A stretch of DNA of 11,660 nt, from contig JBAZMG010000031.1 in the NCBI GenBank assembly GCA_041649895.1, forward strand, positions 1 to 11,660, read 5' to 3'. Positions 5,314 through 11,660 of the stretch are shown here, piece after piece. A program made the translations under genes and the position numbers. The notes under the pieces are model-generated. The model worked only from the letters and a program-made list of their open reading frames with translations. It ran no database searches and was not told where the DNA came from. Source of the stretch: STD1-204 sp041649895 (GTDB lineage: Bacteria > Patescibacteriota > Minisyncoccia > Minisyncoccales > Minisyncoccaceae). Position 1 is the stretch's first letter; every line of letters begins with the position of its first letter.

Positions 5314-7440
5314 TTAATTTTTCGTTTCAACGGAAAACGACTTGATCTTGAATTCTTTCCTGTCCTTAAATTCCTGCTGTTTTCCTTCGTTCCATTGCGA
5401 CACGGGGCGAAGATAGCCCACAACCCGGGAATACACCTCGCAAGGCTGTTCGATCGCGCATTTGGGACAAGTAAAATGCTTGCCCGCGATATATCCGTGC
5501 GTCGGACAAATGGAAAATGTCGGAGTAATCGTGATATACGGCAAGCGATTTTTCTCAAAAACCTTTTTAACCAAATTCTTCACCGTTTCAATGTCAGAGA
5601 TCTCCTCCCCCACAAACAAGTGTTCAACCGTGCCTCCGGTGTATTTGCATTGCAGATCGTCTTGCAGTTTCAATTCCTCGAAAACATCATCAGTGAAGTT
5701 GACCGGCAGTTGGGTGGAATTGGTGTAATAGGGGACTTTTTTCGTTCCTCCGGTGATGATATCGGGATAAGCTTTTCTGTCCTTTTGCGCCAAGCGATAC
5801 GCGGTTGATTCCGCGGGCGTGGCTTCCAAATTATAGATACTATTGGTTTCGGTTTGGTAGTTCACAAGTTTATTCCGCATAAAATCCATAATCTCCAACG
5901 CCAGAGTCTTTCCTTTTCTCGTTCCCACGGTCTCACCCATAAAATTAAGCAGGAGTTCGTTCATTCCAACCAAACCGATTGTTGAGAAATGATTCGCGAA
6001 ATATTGCCCCTTGGCTTTTTTAACACTTTCCAAATAATACTTTGAATATGGGTAAAGGCCCTTGCTCGTGAAGTCTTCAATGGTCTTTCTTTTTATTTCC
6101 AAACTCTCTTTGGCAATGTCCATAATCTTGCCCAATCTTTCAAATAATTCTTTTTTTGTCTTTGATAAATAACCGATCCTCGGCAAATTAATGGTAACAA
6201 CTCCGATACTGCCCGTTAAAGAACCGGAGCCGAACAACCCGCCACCACCACGATTGCTTAACTCCGACAGATCAAGCCTCAGACGGCAACACATTGAACG
6301 CACGTCTTCCGGTTTCATATCGGAATTCAAATAATTAGCGAAATAATTGATTCCGTATTTTGCCGACGCCTCAAACAGCGAATCAAGCGCCGGGTCTTCC
6401 CAGGGGAAATCTTTGGTAATATTGATCGTGGGTATGGGAAACGAAAACGGCCGGCCGCTTCTGTCCCCTTTTATCATTGACGTGTAAAAAGCCTTAACAA
6501 GCATTTTCATTTCTTCTTCAAACTCGCTGTAATTTTGTTTCTGCGGCTCGCCCGCGATTATAACCGGCTGATTGGCGAAAACCGGTGAAGGTTTCAAATC
6601 AAGAGTAATGTTTGTGAAAGGACATTGGAATCCGACACGCGTCGGCACGGCCATATTGTACAAAAATTCCTGGATTGCCTGCTCCACCTGGGCGTAACTC
6701 AAATTGTCGTAACGGATGAATGGAGCCAAAAGCGTGTCGAAATTGGAGAACGAAACCGCTCCGGCCGCTTCGCCTTGAAGAGTGTACATAAAGTTTACGA
6801 TCTGCCCTAAAGCGGACCTGAAGTGTTTTGGAGGCGAGGACTCCACCTTGCCCATTACTCCTCCAAACCCGCGCAAAAGCAAATCGTACAGATCCCAGCC
6901 CACACAATAACAAGACAACGTATCCAGATTGTGGATATGAATATCTCCGGATTCATTCGCTTCCCGAACTTCTTTCGGGTAAACCTTATTCAGCCAATAT
7001 TTCTTCACAATGTAAGAAACGCCGTAGTGATTGAGTCCCTGCAAGGAAAAAGTCATATTGGAATTTTCCTGAACCTCCCAATCCATCTTTTCCAAATAAT
7101 CATCAACTCTGTCCACCGCCTCTTCAGTGATCGACTGAGCTTCCCTAATCTTTCTCCTTTGTTCTCTGTAGAGAATAAAGGCTTTTGCCGGCTCAACCTC
7201 GCCCTCAAGGATCATCACCTCTTCGATAATATCTTGTATTTGCTCCACGTGGGGCATCTCGCCCTGCTTGAATCTCCTGTTCAAAATATCAACCACCTTA
7301 TTGCTGATCTTTTTCGTTTTCTCGCCATTTCCCTTCTTTGTGGCGGTGATTGCCTTAAAAACGGCGTTAAAGATCTTTTCCGGATTAAAATCAACTATCT
7401 CTCCGTTTCTTTTTTTGACTTTTAGGATTGTGTTTGTCAT
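5314..7440 (-). CDS. nrdD: Anaerobic (class III) ribonucleoside-triphosphate reductase with ATP cone
   Basis: NrdD reduces ribonucleoside triphosphates to deoxynucleotides under anoxic conditions, using a glycyl radical set by NrdG. The 708-residue protein opens with an ATP-cone regulatory domain (about 5-100; VKKRNGEIVDFNPEKI at 8-23, and AFILYREQRRKIREA near 87-101). The catalytic barrel shows SGDIHIHNLD (164-173), LSCYCVGWDL with Cys177 and Cys179, QCPFTNITLD (272-281), MCCRLRLD with Cys384/Cys385 as likely thiyl-radical site, and GSIGVVTINLPRIGY (410-424). The C terminus has a probable metal site, Cys645-x2-His648 and Cys658-x2-Cys661, with Cys667 nearby, followed by RVVGYL with the presumed radical glycine Gly675. 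The first metal pair is Cys/His rather than the four-Cys set known from T4. A 92-bp gap separates it from ftsZ; I see no convincing promoter, operator or strong ribosome site in it. This is the only reductase class in view and points to an anaerobic life. Confidence 0.97.
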   Translation of the reverse strand: MTNTILKVKKRNGEIVDFNPEKIFNAVFKAITATKKGNGEKTKKISNKVVDILNRRFKQGEMPHVEQIQDIIEEVMILEGEVEPAKAFILYREQRRKIREAQSITEEAVDRVDDYLEKMDWEVQENSNMTFSLQGLNHYGVSYIVKKYWLNKVYPKEVREANESGDIHIHNLDTLSCYCVGWDLYDLLLRGFGGVMGKVESSPPKHFRSALGQIVNFMYTLQGEAAGAVSFSNFDTLLAPFIRYDNLSYAQVEQAIQEFLYNMAVPTRVGFQCPFTNITLDLKPSPVFANQPVIIAGEPQKQNYSEFEEEMKMLVKAFYTSMIKGDRSGRPFSFPIPTINITKDFPWEDPALDSLFEASAKYGINYFANYLNSDMKPEDVRSMCCRLRLDLSELSNRGGGGLFGSGSLTGSIGVVTINLPRIGYLSKTKKELFERLGKIMDIAKESLEIKRKTIEDFTSKGLYPYSKYYLESVKKAKGQYFANHFSTIGLVGMNELLLNFMGETVGTRKGKTLALEIMDFMRNKLVNYQTETNSIYNLEATPAESTAYRLAQKDRKAYPDIITGGTKKVPYYTNSTQLPVNFTDDVFEELKLQDDLQCKYTGGTVEHLFVGEEISDIETVKNLVKKVFEKNRLPYITITPTFSICPTHGYIAGKHFTCPKCAIEQPCEVYSRVVGYLRPVSQWNEGKQQEFKDRKEFKIKSFSVETKN

Positions 7441-7532
7441 ACTCGGTTATTTCGCTCTTATCCTCAGAAGGTACTGTCCGGAGACAAGACTAAAGAAGAT
7501 GGCTTTATTATGTTAATTATTAAATTTAAAAT

Positions 7533-8468
7533 TTATCCTTCCGAACCCGTGGCGATGATTGTGATTCGGAGCTCGTCTTTCTTCAAGGAATTATCGAAGC
7601 AGGCTCCGAAAATTATCTTTGCTCCCGGAGAAACTTTTTTTCTGATCATCTCCGCTATTTTTTTTACTTCCGACAAATAAAGATTATCTTTGCCGGAGGA
7701 AACATTGAACAATATCCCGCTCGTTTTCTCCAAAGAAAAACTGTTTATCGGCGAATATATCGCCTTATCGATCGCTTTTACGATTCGGTCTTTTCCCTCC
7801 GCCCGGCCGATCCCGAAATAAGCGGCTCCTCCTTTTTTCAATACTTCTTTTATGTCCGCGAAATCCAAATTAAGTATTCCCGGATTTAAAATGACATTGC
7901 TTATGCTTTCCACCGCTTCTCTTAACAGTTCGTCACACTTGGCGAACGCTTCTTCCACCGACGATTTCGGCGGGACAAGCTCTATCAGTTTGTCGTTCGG
8001 GATTATCACGATCGTATCAATTGATCTTTTAAGCTCTTCCAAACTGTTCAAGGCTATCTTTCTCCTTTTCTTTCCTTCGAAAGAAAACGGCAAAGTGACC
8101 ACCCCGATCGTTAAAATATTGTTTTGCTTCGCCACTTCCGCGATCACGGGCATTGCCCCTGATCCGGTTCCACCGCCGAGTCCGGCTGTCAAAAATATAA
8201 TATCCGCTCCGCTCACAAGCTCTTCTATTTCTTTTAAGTTTTCTTTGGCTGAAAGCATTCCTATTTCCGGCTTCATCCCCGCGCCCAATCCGTTCGTGAT
8301 CTTCTCTCCGATCCTTAATTTGATGTGGGCGTTCTTCCGTTTCAAGTCCTGGGCATCGGTATTTACACTCGCCAATTCAACATTCTTGATATCCACCTCA
8401 ACCAATCGGGAAATGGTATTACACCCCGCTCCACCTACTCCGATAACTTTTATTTTTGTTGAATTCAT
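7533..8468 (-). CDS. ftsZ: Cell division protein FtsZ, GTPase core only
   Basis: FtsZ is the tubulin-like GTPase that polymerises into the division ring. The 311 residues contain VIGVGGAGCNT (8-18), NTDAQDL (36-42), GLGAGMKPEIG (60-70), the tubulin signature GGGTGSG (98-104), IIPNDKL (155-161) and the T7 loop NLDFADI (200-206), with Asn200, Asp202 and Asp205 for GTP hydrolysis. The C-terminal subdomain ends with ITIIATGSEG, where canonical FtsZ would continue with a flexible linker and a conserved tail peptide that binds FtsA and other partners. Here the stop follows at once, and all three frames after it close within a few codons, so no frameshifted tail is hidden there. The start lies 12 bases after ftsA, with TAAGGG as ribosome site overlapping the ftsA stop. 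GTPase residues are intact, so polymerisation is expected. Confidence 0.97.
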   Translation of the reverse strand: MNSTKIKVIGVGGAGCNTISRLVEVDIKNVELASVNTDAQDLKRKNAHIKLRIGEKITNGLGAGMKPEIGMLSAKENLKEIEELVSGADIIFLTAGLGGGTGSGAMPVIAEVAKQNNILTIGVVTLPFSFEGKKRRKIALNSLEELKRSIDTIVIIPNDKLIELVPPKSSVEEAFAKCDELLREAVESISNVILNPGILNLDFADIKEVLKKGGAAYFGIGRAEGKDRIVKAIDKAIYSPINSFSLEKTSGILFNVSSGKDNLYLSEVKKIAEMIRKKVSPGAKIIFGACFDNSLKKDELRITIIATGSEG

Positions 8469-8480
8469 ATTTTATTGCCC

Positions 8481-9815
8481 TTAAGGAATCAAATTCTTAA
8501 AAAAATTACCGATCTTGCCGAAAAATTTCGATCCCGTTCCGCTTTCACTTCTGCCTTCGTTTTGATTCGCCTCATCGTCCGTACTATCCGTTACCAGTCC
8601 GCACACGGTCGCGAGAGACGAATCTCTGATTTGTTCCCCGAAACCTTTCGGGTATCCGACGCGACACGGCAAATTAAATTCTTTCTTTGCCAACTCCACG
8701 ATTCCCGGAAGCTTCGCTCCCCCGCCGGTCAAGACAACTCCACCGGGGAGCATTCCTTGCTTCGCCACTTTTTTAATTTCCTCCCTGACAAGTTCGAATA
8801 TTTCTCCGACTCGCGCGTCTATTATTTTGCGCAAATCCTTTTCCGAAAATACAAGCACGTTCTTTTTTTCTTTTTTCATTTTTCCTTTCGGTTTCGTTTC
8901 TTTTGAACCGTTAAGATCAAAATCGATTTTCGTCCCCCCTTCTTCAGGATCGGAACCGAGATTGACCTCTATCTTTTTCGCGCTCGGCTTGATCTCAAGA
9001 CCCGAACAACAACCATATTCTTTTTTTATTTTCTCGGCGATCTCTATCTCGGTCTTAAATCCGATGGCGATATCATTCGTGATATTTCCGGAGCCTATCG
9101 GAAACACGGCTAAATTCAAAATTCTTCCTTCTTCGAAAATAATCACGCTTGAAGTGCCGGACCCGATATTAACCAGTGCCACGCCCAATTCTTTTTGCGC
9201 GGGTGTAAGTACCGCTCTCGCGTCCGCCAAGGGCGATGGAACGATCCCGTCCAGATCCAAATCTATTCCAGCGCCGGAAGCCGCCTCGATCAAATTATCG
9301 ATATCCGATGAAAAAGCGGATAATAAAAACGCTTCCAGTTCAAGCCTGGTACCATGCAGATTCAAGGGATCTTTTATCTCCTTCTCTCCATCAAGCATCC
9401 ATTCGCGGGGAAAAACTTCCAATATCTCTTTGTTTGTGGACTGCAAATTCATCGCTTTTGTGGCCTGAAAAATGCGATCCACATCTTCTTGAGAAACTTT
9501 TTGGTCGGCTCGTCCGACCAGAATAAGTCCTCGGCTGGGAATAAGCTGCAATTTGTTTCCGTTTATGTTAAAAAATATTTCAACATCTCGCGAGCGCTCG
9601 CGATGCATTTGTTCCGCTCTTTGCGAGAGCTCTTGCAACTTTTTCGCAACCTCGGAAATATTTTTGATCCGCCCTTTCTGTACTCCGAAAGATTCGATTC
9701 TGTCTAAAAAAAGAACATCCAAAACTTTTCCGGTCTCAACGTCTTTTTTTACGGCTAAAATTTTGATGGTGTCCGTCCCAACATCAATTCCCGTAACAAT
9801 TTGCGTTTTAGCCAT
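8481..9815 (-). CDS. ftsA: Cell division protein FtsA
   Basis: FtsA is an actin-fold ATPase that anchors FtsZ filaments to the membrane. The 444-residue protein carries phosphate-1 GIDVGTDTIK (9-18), phosphate-2 VNIGSGTSSVIIF (215-227) and adenosine motif VLTGGGAKLPGI (360-371). The SHS2/1C region lies near 84-165. A charged, probably disordered insertion falls at about 277-319 (Asp/Glu-rich, then the lysine run KPKGKMKKEKK), which lengthens the protein relative to the roughly 420 residues of E. coli. After an acidic linker (408-428) the last 16 residues, SKFFGKIGNFFKNLIP, form a plausible amphipathic membrane-binding helix. A G-rich GAAGGG stands about 11 bases before the ATG. It is followed closely by ftsZ, the usual order, but ybeY rather than ftsQ precedes it. 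Identity is firm. Confidence 0.95.
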   Translation of the reverse strand: MAKTQIVTGIDVGTDTIKILAVKKDVETGKVLDVLFLDRIESFGVQKGRIKNISEVAKKLQELSQRAEQMHRERSRDVEIFFNINGNKLQLIPSRGLILVGRADQKVSQEDVDRIFQATKAMNLQSTNKEILEVFPREWMLDGEKEIKDPLNLHGTRLELEAFLLSAFSSDIDNLIEAASGAGIDLDLDGIVPSPLADARAVLTPAQKELGVALVNIGSGTSSVIIFEEGRILNLAVFPIGSGNITNDIAIGFKTEIEIAEKIKKEYGCCSGLEIKPSAKKIEVNLGSDPEEGGTKIDFDLNGSKETKPKGKMKKEKKNVLVFSEKDLRKIIDARVGEIFELVREEIKKVAKQGMLPGGVVLTGGGAKLPGIVELAKKEFNLPCRVGYPKGFGEQIRDSSLATVCGLVTDSTDDEANQNEGRSESGTGSKFFGKIGNFFKNLIP

Positions 9816-9863
9816 TTATTTTTTATCCCTTCTTTTTCAAAAAGTCGGGGGTAATTACTTTTA

Positions 9864-9892
9864 TTAATATTATTTCGCGCCAAAGTTTACAA
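9864..9892 (-). promoter_or_regulatory. Possible internal promoter for ftsA-ftsZ
   Basis: On the minus strand TTGTAA (9892 to 9887) and TATTAA (9869 to 9864) are 17 bases apart, in the AT-rich gap between ybeY and ftsA. A start about seven bases later would leave a leader of some 40 bases containing the GAAGGG ribosome site. The boxes match consensus only partly, so this is tentative. Confidence 0.35.
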
Positions 9893-9893
9893 A

Positions 9894-10349
9894 TTAGAAC
9901 GCCGACAAGAAATCCTCCTGCTTTTTAAGCATTTTTTTCGCCTCCGCCGCTCCCCTCTCGTGATCATATCCGAGAAGATGCAATAGGGCGTGCACCAAGG
10001 CTCTTGCCAATTCTTTTTTAAAAGGCTCTTTGCTCTTATCCGCGTTCTTTTCGATCACCGCGGGGCAAATAACGATCTCGGGAAACAAAAAATCTTTTTC
10101 AATTCCTTTTTTGCCGCGCGATCTCCGGACGAAATCGCTTATCATTCCAAAAGAAAGAACATCTGTCGGACTATTCTTTCCTCTGTAAACTCTGTTAAGC
10201 TTTTTTATCTCTTCCGGATTAACCAAAGCAATCGATAGCTCTTGTTTTGCTTTGATTTTTTCTTTAGCTAAAAATTTTTTAGCCGTTTTTTTTAAAAAAT
10301 CTTCGTCAATTCTTTTGTATCCATCCGCCAGATTGTTGACTTCTATCAT
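9894..10349 (-). CDS. ybeY: YbeY, zinc-dependent rRNA maturation endoribonuclease
   Basis: YbeY is a metal-dependent RNase needed for 16S rRNA 3'-end maturation and 70S ribosome quality control. The 151-residue protein has the expected LNRVYRGKNSPTDVLSF block (51-67), an EIVIC strand (91-95; the usual Asp-Ile is Glu-Ile here) and the zinc site HALLHLLGYDH (120-130), with His120, His124 and His130. The length is typical. It appears to be the first gene of the ybeY-ftsA-ftsZ unit, with a promoter directly before its ATG and no Shine-Dalgarno site, which suggests translation of a leaderless or nearly leaderless message. Confidence 0.95.
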   Translation of the reverse strand: MIEVNNLADGYKRIDEDFLKKTAKKFLAKEKIKAKQELSIALVNPEEIKKLNRVYRGKNSPTDVLSFGMISDFVRRSRGKKGIEKDFLFPEIVICPAVIEKNADKSKEPFKKELARALVHALLHLLGYDHERGAAEAKKMLKKQEDFLSAF

Positions 10350-10358
10350 TTTAATACT

Positions 10359-10387
10359 ATTTTACTAAATATATTTTTTTTAGACAA
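10359..10387 (-). promoter_or_regulatory. Promoter of ybeY, close to leaderless
   Basis: TTGTCT (10387 to 10382) and TAAAAT (10364 to 10359) are separated by 17 bases, and nine bases lie between the -10 box and the ybeY ATG. A normally placed start would leave a leader of zero to three bases. A second, overlapping pair, TTGACC (10405 to 10400) with TAAAAA (10382 to 10377), also has a 17-base spacer and would give a leader of about 20 bases. The rest of the 200-bp gap up to the terminator at 10492 shows nothing else. Confidence 0.55.
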
Positions 10388-10491
10388 GTTTACAAAAAGG
10401 GTCAAAAGATTTATAGCTTGAAAGTCTGTTTCCGCCCCGATTTCTAGACTCATTTTACCCTATTTTTGCCGAAAACACAAAAATTAAAAAA

Positions 10492-10531
10492 TCGCCACTC
10501 CTCTCCGGCTCTTGGTGGAGAAGAATGGCGA
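10492..10531 (-). terminator. Intrinsic terminator of the hisS-rpsU-yqeY unit
   Basis: Arms 10492-10506 and 10517-10531 form 15 continuous pairs in the minus-strand RNA, counting two G-U pairs, with a ten-base loop. The stem is followed by TTTTTTAATTTTT. It starts 18 bases after the yqeY stop codon. The two wobble positions favour this strand over the opposite one, where they would be mismatches. Confidence 0.93.
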
Positions 10532-10549
10532 CTTCAAGTCTCTATTTTC

Positions 10550-11050
10550 TTATTTTTTTTCCAATTCCTGTTTAACGATCTGGCTTACCAGGTAGCCATC
10601 GGCACGTCCCTTTGTTTTCGGGGAAACTTCTTTCATTACAATTCCCAAATTTCCGGCCCCCTCCGCGTTCGTTTTCGCGATTGCTTCTTTTACTATTTGC
10701 CTGATCTCGTCTTCAGTCAAATCTTCCGGTAAATATTTTTTTAAGAGATCCAATTCTTTTTTTTCTTGGTCAGCGAGATCCTGGCGAGCGCCTTTTTCAA
10801 AACTCGCGATACTGTCTTTTCTTTTTTTTGCTTCCGAAGAAATGACTTCCATTACTTCTTCATCCGTCAAGCGCTCTTTCGCGTCCAATTCCAACGAAGA
10901 AAGCGCGGGGTTTAAAGCGGCGACGTATAATCTTTTATCTTTTTCTTTGTTTACGATCGCAGCCAAAAGCATCCTTAAGGTGGAAAGCCTCACTTCGTCT
11001 CTTTCTTTTTGAGCAGAAATTAAATCTTTTTTAATTTCTTCAACCAACAT
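10550..11050 (-). CDS. yqeY: GatB/YqeY domain-containing protein
   Basis: The 166-residue helical protein matches the stand-alone YqeY family, which shares a fold with the tRNA-binding tail of the GatB amidotransferase subunit. Visible signatures are the N-terminal KKDLISAQKERDEVRLSTLRM region (7-27), RLTDEEVMEVISSEAKKRKDSI (60-81), LLKKYLPEDLTEDEI (102-116) and the terminal block LGIVMKEVSPKTKGRADG (135-152). Family length is about 150 residues; the extra residues fall in the loop around 40-58. Its biochemical role is not established; binding of tRNA or a link to translation is a reasonable guess, supported by the place directly after rpsU, a pairing known from other bacteria. The gap to rpsU is nine bases with no ribosome site. 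Confidence 0.93.
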   Translation of the reverse strand: MLVEEIKKDLISAQKERDEVRLSTLRMLLAAIVNKEKDKRLYVAALNPALSSLELDAKERLTDEEVMEVISSEAKKRKDSIASFEKGARQDLADQEKKELDLLKKYLPEDLTEDEIRQIVKEAIAKTNAEGAGNLGIVMKEVSPKTKGRADGYLVSQIVKQELEKK

Positions 11051-11059
11051 AATATTATT

Positions 11060-11269
11060 TTATCCTTTTCCTAATTTTTTCAATTTTTGAAACTCTTTTT
11101 TCTTTTCAACCCTGATCAAAGCGGCCCTCTGTTTCAAGTTCCTGCTTTTCGGCCTCTCGGAAAATCTTCTTTTTCTCGCTTCAACCAAAATGCCGCTTTT
11201 TTGCACGGCCTTGGTGAAACGATAGACCAAAGATTGTGAAGTTTCTTTCTGTTGTTTTTGAACTTTCAT
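11060..11269 (-). CDS. rpsU: 30S ribosomal protein bS21
   Basis: This 69-residue protein is strongly basic (Lys/Arg-rich throughout). The segment SLVYRFTKAVQKSGILVEARKRRFSERP (13-40) follows the bS21 pattern of a first helix, then the KxGxLxExRxRxFxExP turn, with a basic second helix after it. bS21 binds near the 16S rRNA 3' end at the anti-Shine-Dalgarno region and helps initiation. The N-terminal ten residues are less conserved. It starts four bases after the hisS stop and is followed by yqeY, so all three probably share one message ending at the terminator at 10492-10531. Confidence 0.9.
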   Translation of the reverse strand: MKVQKQQKETSQSLVYRFTKAVQKSGILVEARKRRFSERPKSRNLKQRAALIRVEKKKEFQKLKKLGKG

Positions 11270-11273
11270 ACTC

Positions 11274-11660
11274 TTATTGATCTTCTTTTAATCTTTTTTT
11301 TATTTCTTTTATTATTTCGTCTTGTTGCACTTCCAACTGCTTACCTGTTTCCATATTTCTGATGATCGCCATATTTTGGATCGCTTCTTTTTGTCCGATG
11401 ATCAAAACATTCTTTATGCCCATCTTGTTCGCGCGTCCAAGCTGGCCCTTCAGTGAATCTTTGCTGAACGATTCCGCGATCTTAACGTTGGCTTTTCTCA
11501 GCTCCTCGATTATCGCCAAACTCCTTTTTTTCGCCAAAGGACCGATCTGAGCCAAAAAAACCTGGGGTTCTCCGTGATTCTTCAACTTATACCCTCTCTG
11601 CTTCATTAAAGAGATTATTCTCTCCACGCCGGCAGCCATTCCGCACGCGGGCACTTCTCC
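11274..11660 (-). CDS. hisS: Histidyl-tRNA synthetase, C-terminal 128 residues (5' end outside the window)
   Basis: The frame is open to the right edge and starts in this window at GEVPACGMAAGVERIISLMK. The GMAAGVERI segment is class II synthetase motif 3, with the ATP-contacting Arg in VER; the downstream part from about residue 30 of the fragment (PQVFLAQIG...) to the end is the anticodon-binding alpha/beta domain (HGTP type), with VLIIGQKEA and EIIKEIKKRL near the C terminus. The order motif 3, then anticodon domain, and the wording of motif 3 favour HisRS over ProRS or ThrRS. A GTG at 11652-11654 is internal, not a start. The enzyme charges tRNA-His. Four bases separate its TAA from rpsU. 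Confidence 0.9.
   Translation of the reverse strand, partial: GEVPACGMAAGVERIISLMKQRGYKLKNHGEPQVFLAQIGPLAKKRSLAIIEELRKANVKIAESFSKDSLKGQLGRANKMGIKNVLIIGQKEAIQNMAIIRNMETGKQLEVQQDEIIKEIKKRLKEDQ

Noticed and set aside
5134..5808. Long plus-strand open frame opposite the nrdD 3' end and the small gene
   Set aside because: It lies antisense to two genes with clear family motifs, has no ribosome site, and its product shows no recognisable domain.
6823..7425. Plus-strand 200-codon frame opposite the nrdD ATP-cone region
   Set aside because: Antisense shadow created by codon usage of nrdD; no motif or promoter.
7441..7532. NrdR-type operator or other regulator site before nrdD (TTGTC/GACAG inverted repeat)
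   Set aside because: Only four to five pairs form and no NrdR-box pair is recognisable; no consensus promoter at good spacing either.
7852..8484. Plus-strand 210-codon frame opposite ftsZ
   Set aside because: Serine-rich low-information product that mirrors the well conserved ftsZ frame.
8827..9468. Plus-strand 213-codon frame opposite ftsA
   Set aside because: Same reasoning: mirror of a conserved gene, with Ser/Phe-rich composition.
1..11660. tRNA or rRNA genes and transposase genes
   Set aside because: No cloverleaf-like or rRNA sequence and no transposase or integrase motif was seen in the gaps, all of which are under 220 bases.

Overview
All recognisable genes in this window lie on the minus strand, so transcription runs from high to low coordinates. 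The coding sequences are compact, with gaps of one to a few tens of bases, moderately AT-rich spacers and weak or absent Shine-Dalgarno sites at several starts. The combination of a class III ribonucleotide reductase ending in an RVVGYLRPVSQWNEGKQQEF-type glycyl radical motif, a short FtsZ, a ComEC without its nuclease domain and a poorly known GT-B-like protein suggests a Candidate Phyla Radiation (Patescibacteria, probably Parcubacteria-like) bacterium. That placement is inference from protein style; no rRNA is present to confirm it. The standard code reads every gene cleanly. Eleven of the twelve visible stops are TAA, one is TAG, and none is TGA.

Layout in transcription order (right to left). 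(1) 11660-10492: the 3' end of hisS, then rpsU and a yqeY-family gene, closed by a strong intrinsic terminator at 10492-10531. (2) 10405-7533: ybeY, ftsA and ftsZ, preceded by a promoter whose -10 box sits only 9 nt from the ybeY start codon. A second promoter candidate lies between ybeY and ftsA. (3) 7440-4243: an anaerobic ribonucleotide reductase cluster made of nrdD, a 95-codon gene carrying a second copy of the NrdD glycyl-radical tail, and the radical-SAM activase nrdG. A GC-rich hairpin spans the first possible nrdG start codon. (4) 4242-4030: a 213-bp spacer holding a 137-bp element with long inverted ends, plus five tandem 7-mers. (5) 4029-1875: a rhomboid protease and ComEC, one base apart, ending in an intrinsic terminator. 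(6) 1840-1: a consensus promoter with no room for a leader, a GT-B glycosyltransferase-like gene, and a DMT/EamA transporter that starts inside the stop codon of the glycosyltransferase (TAATG) and runs off the left edge.

The best candidate for something undescribed is the small gene at 5001-5288. It combines two CxxC pairs with a 30-residue segment that matches the end of NrdD at 29 of 30 positions, while 12 of those 30 codons differ silently. Both copies therefore appear to be under selection as protein. By analogy with GrcA (YfiD), which replaces the oxygen-cleaved glycyl domain of pyruvate formate-lyase, it may be a spare glycyl-radical subunit for the class III ribonucleotide reductase encoded just upstream, or an accessory that engages the activase encoded just downstream. 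Other points worth a second look are the inverted-repeat element, the hairpin at nrdG, the heptamer array, an FtsZ that stops right after its GTPase domain, and two apparently leaderless promoters.
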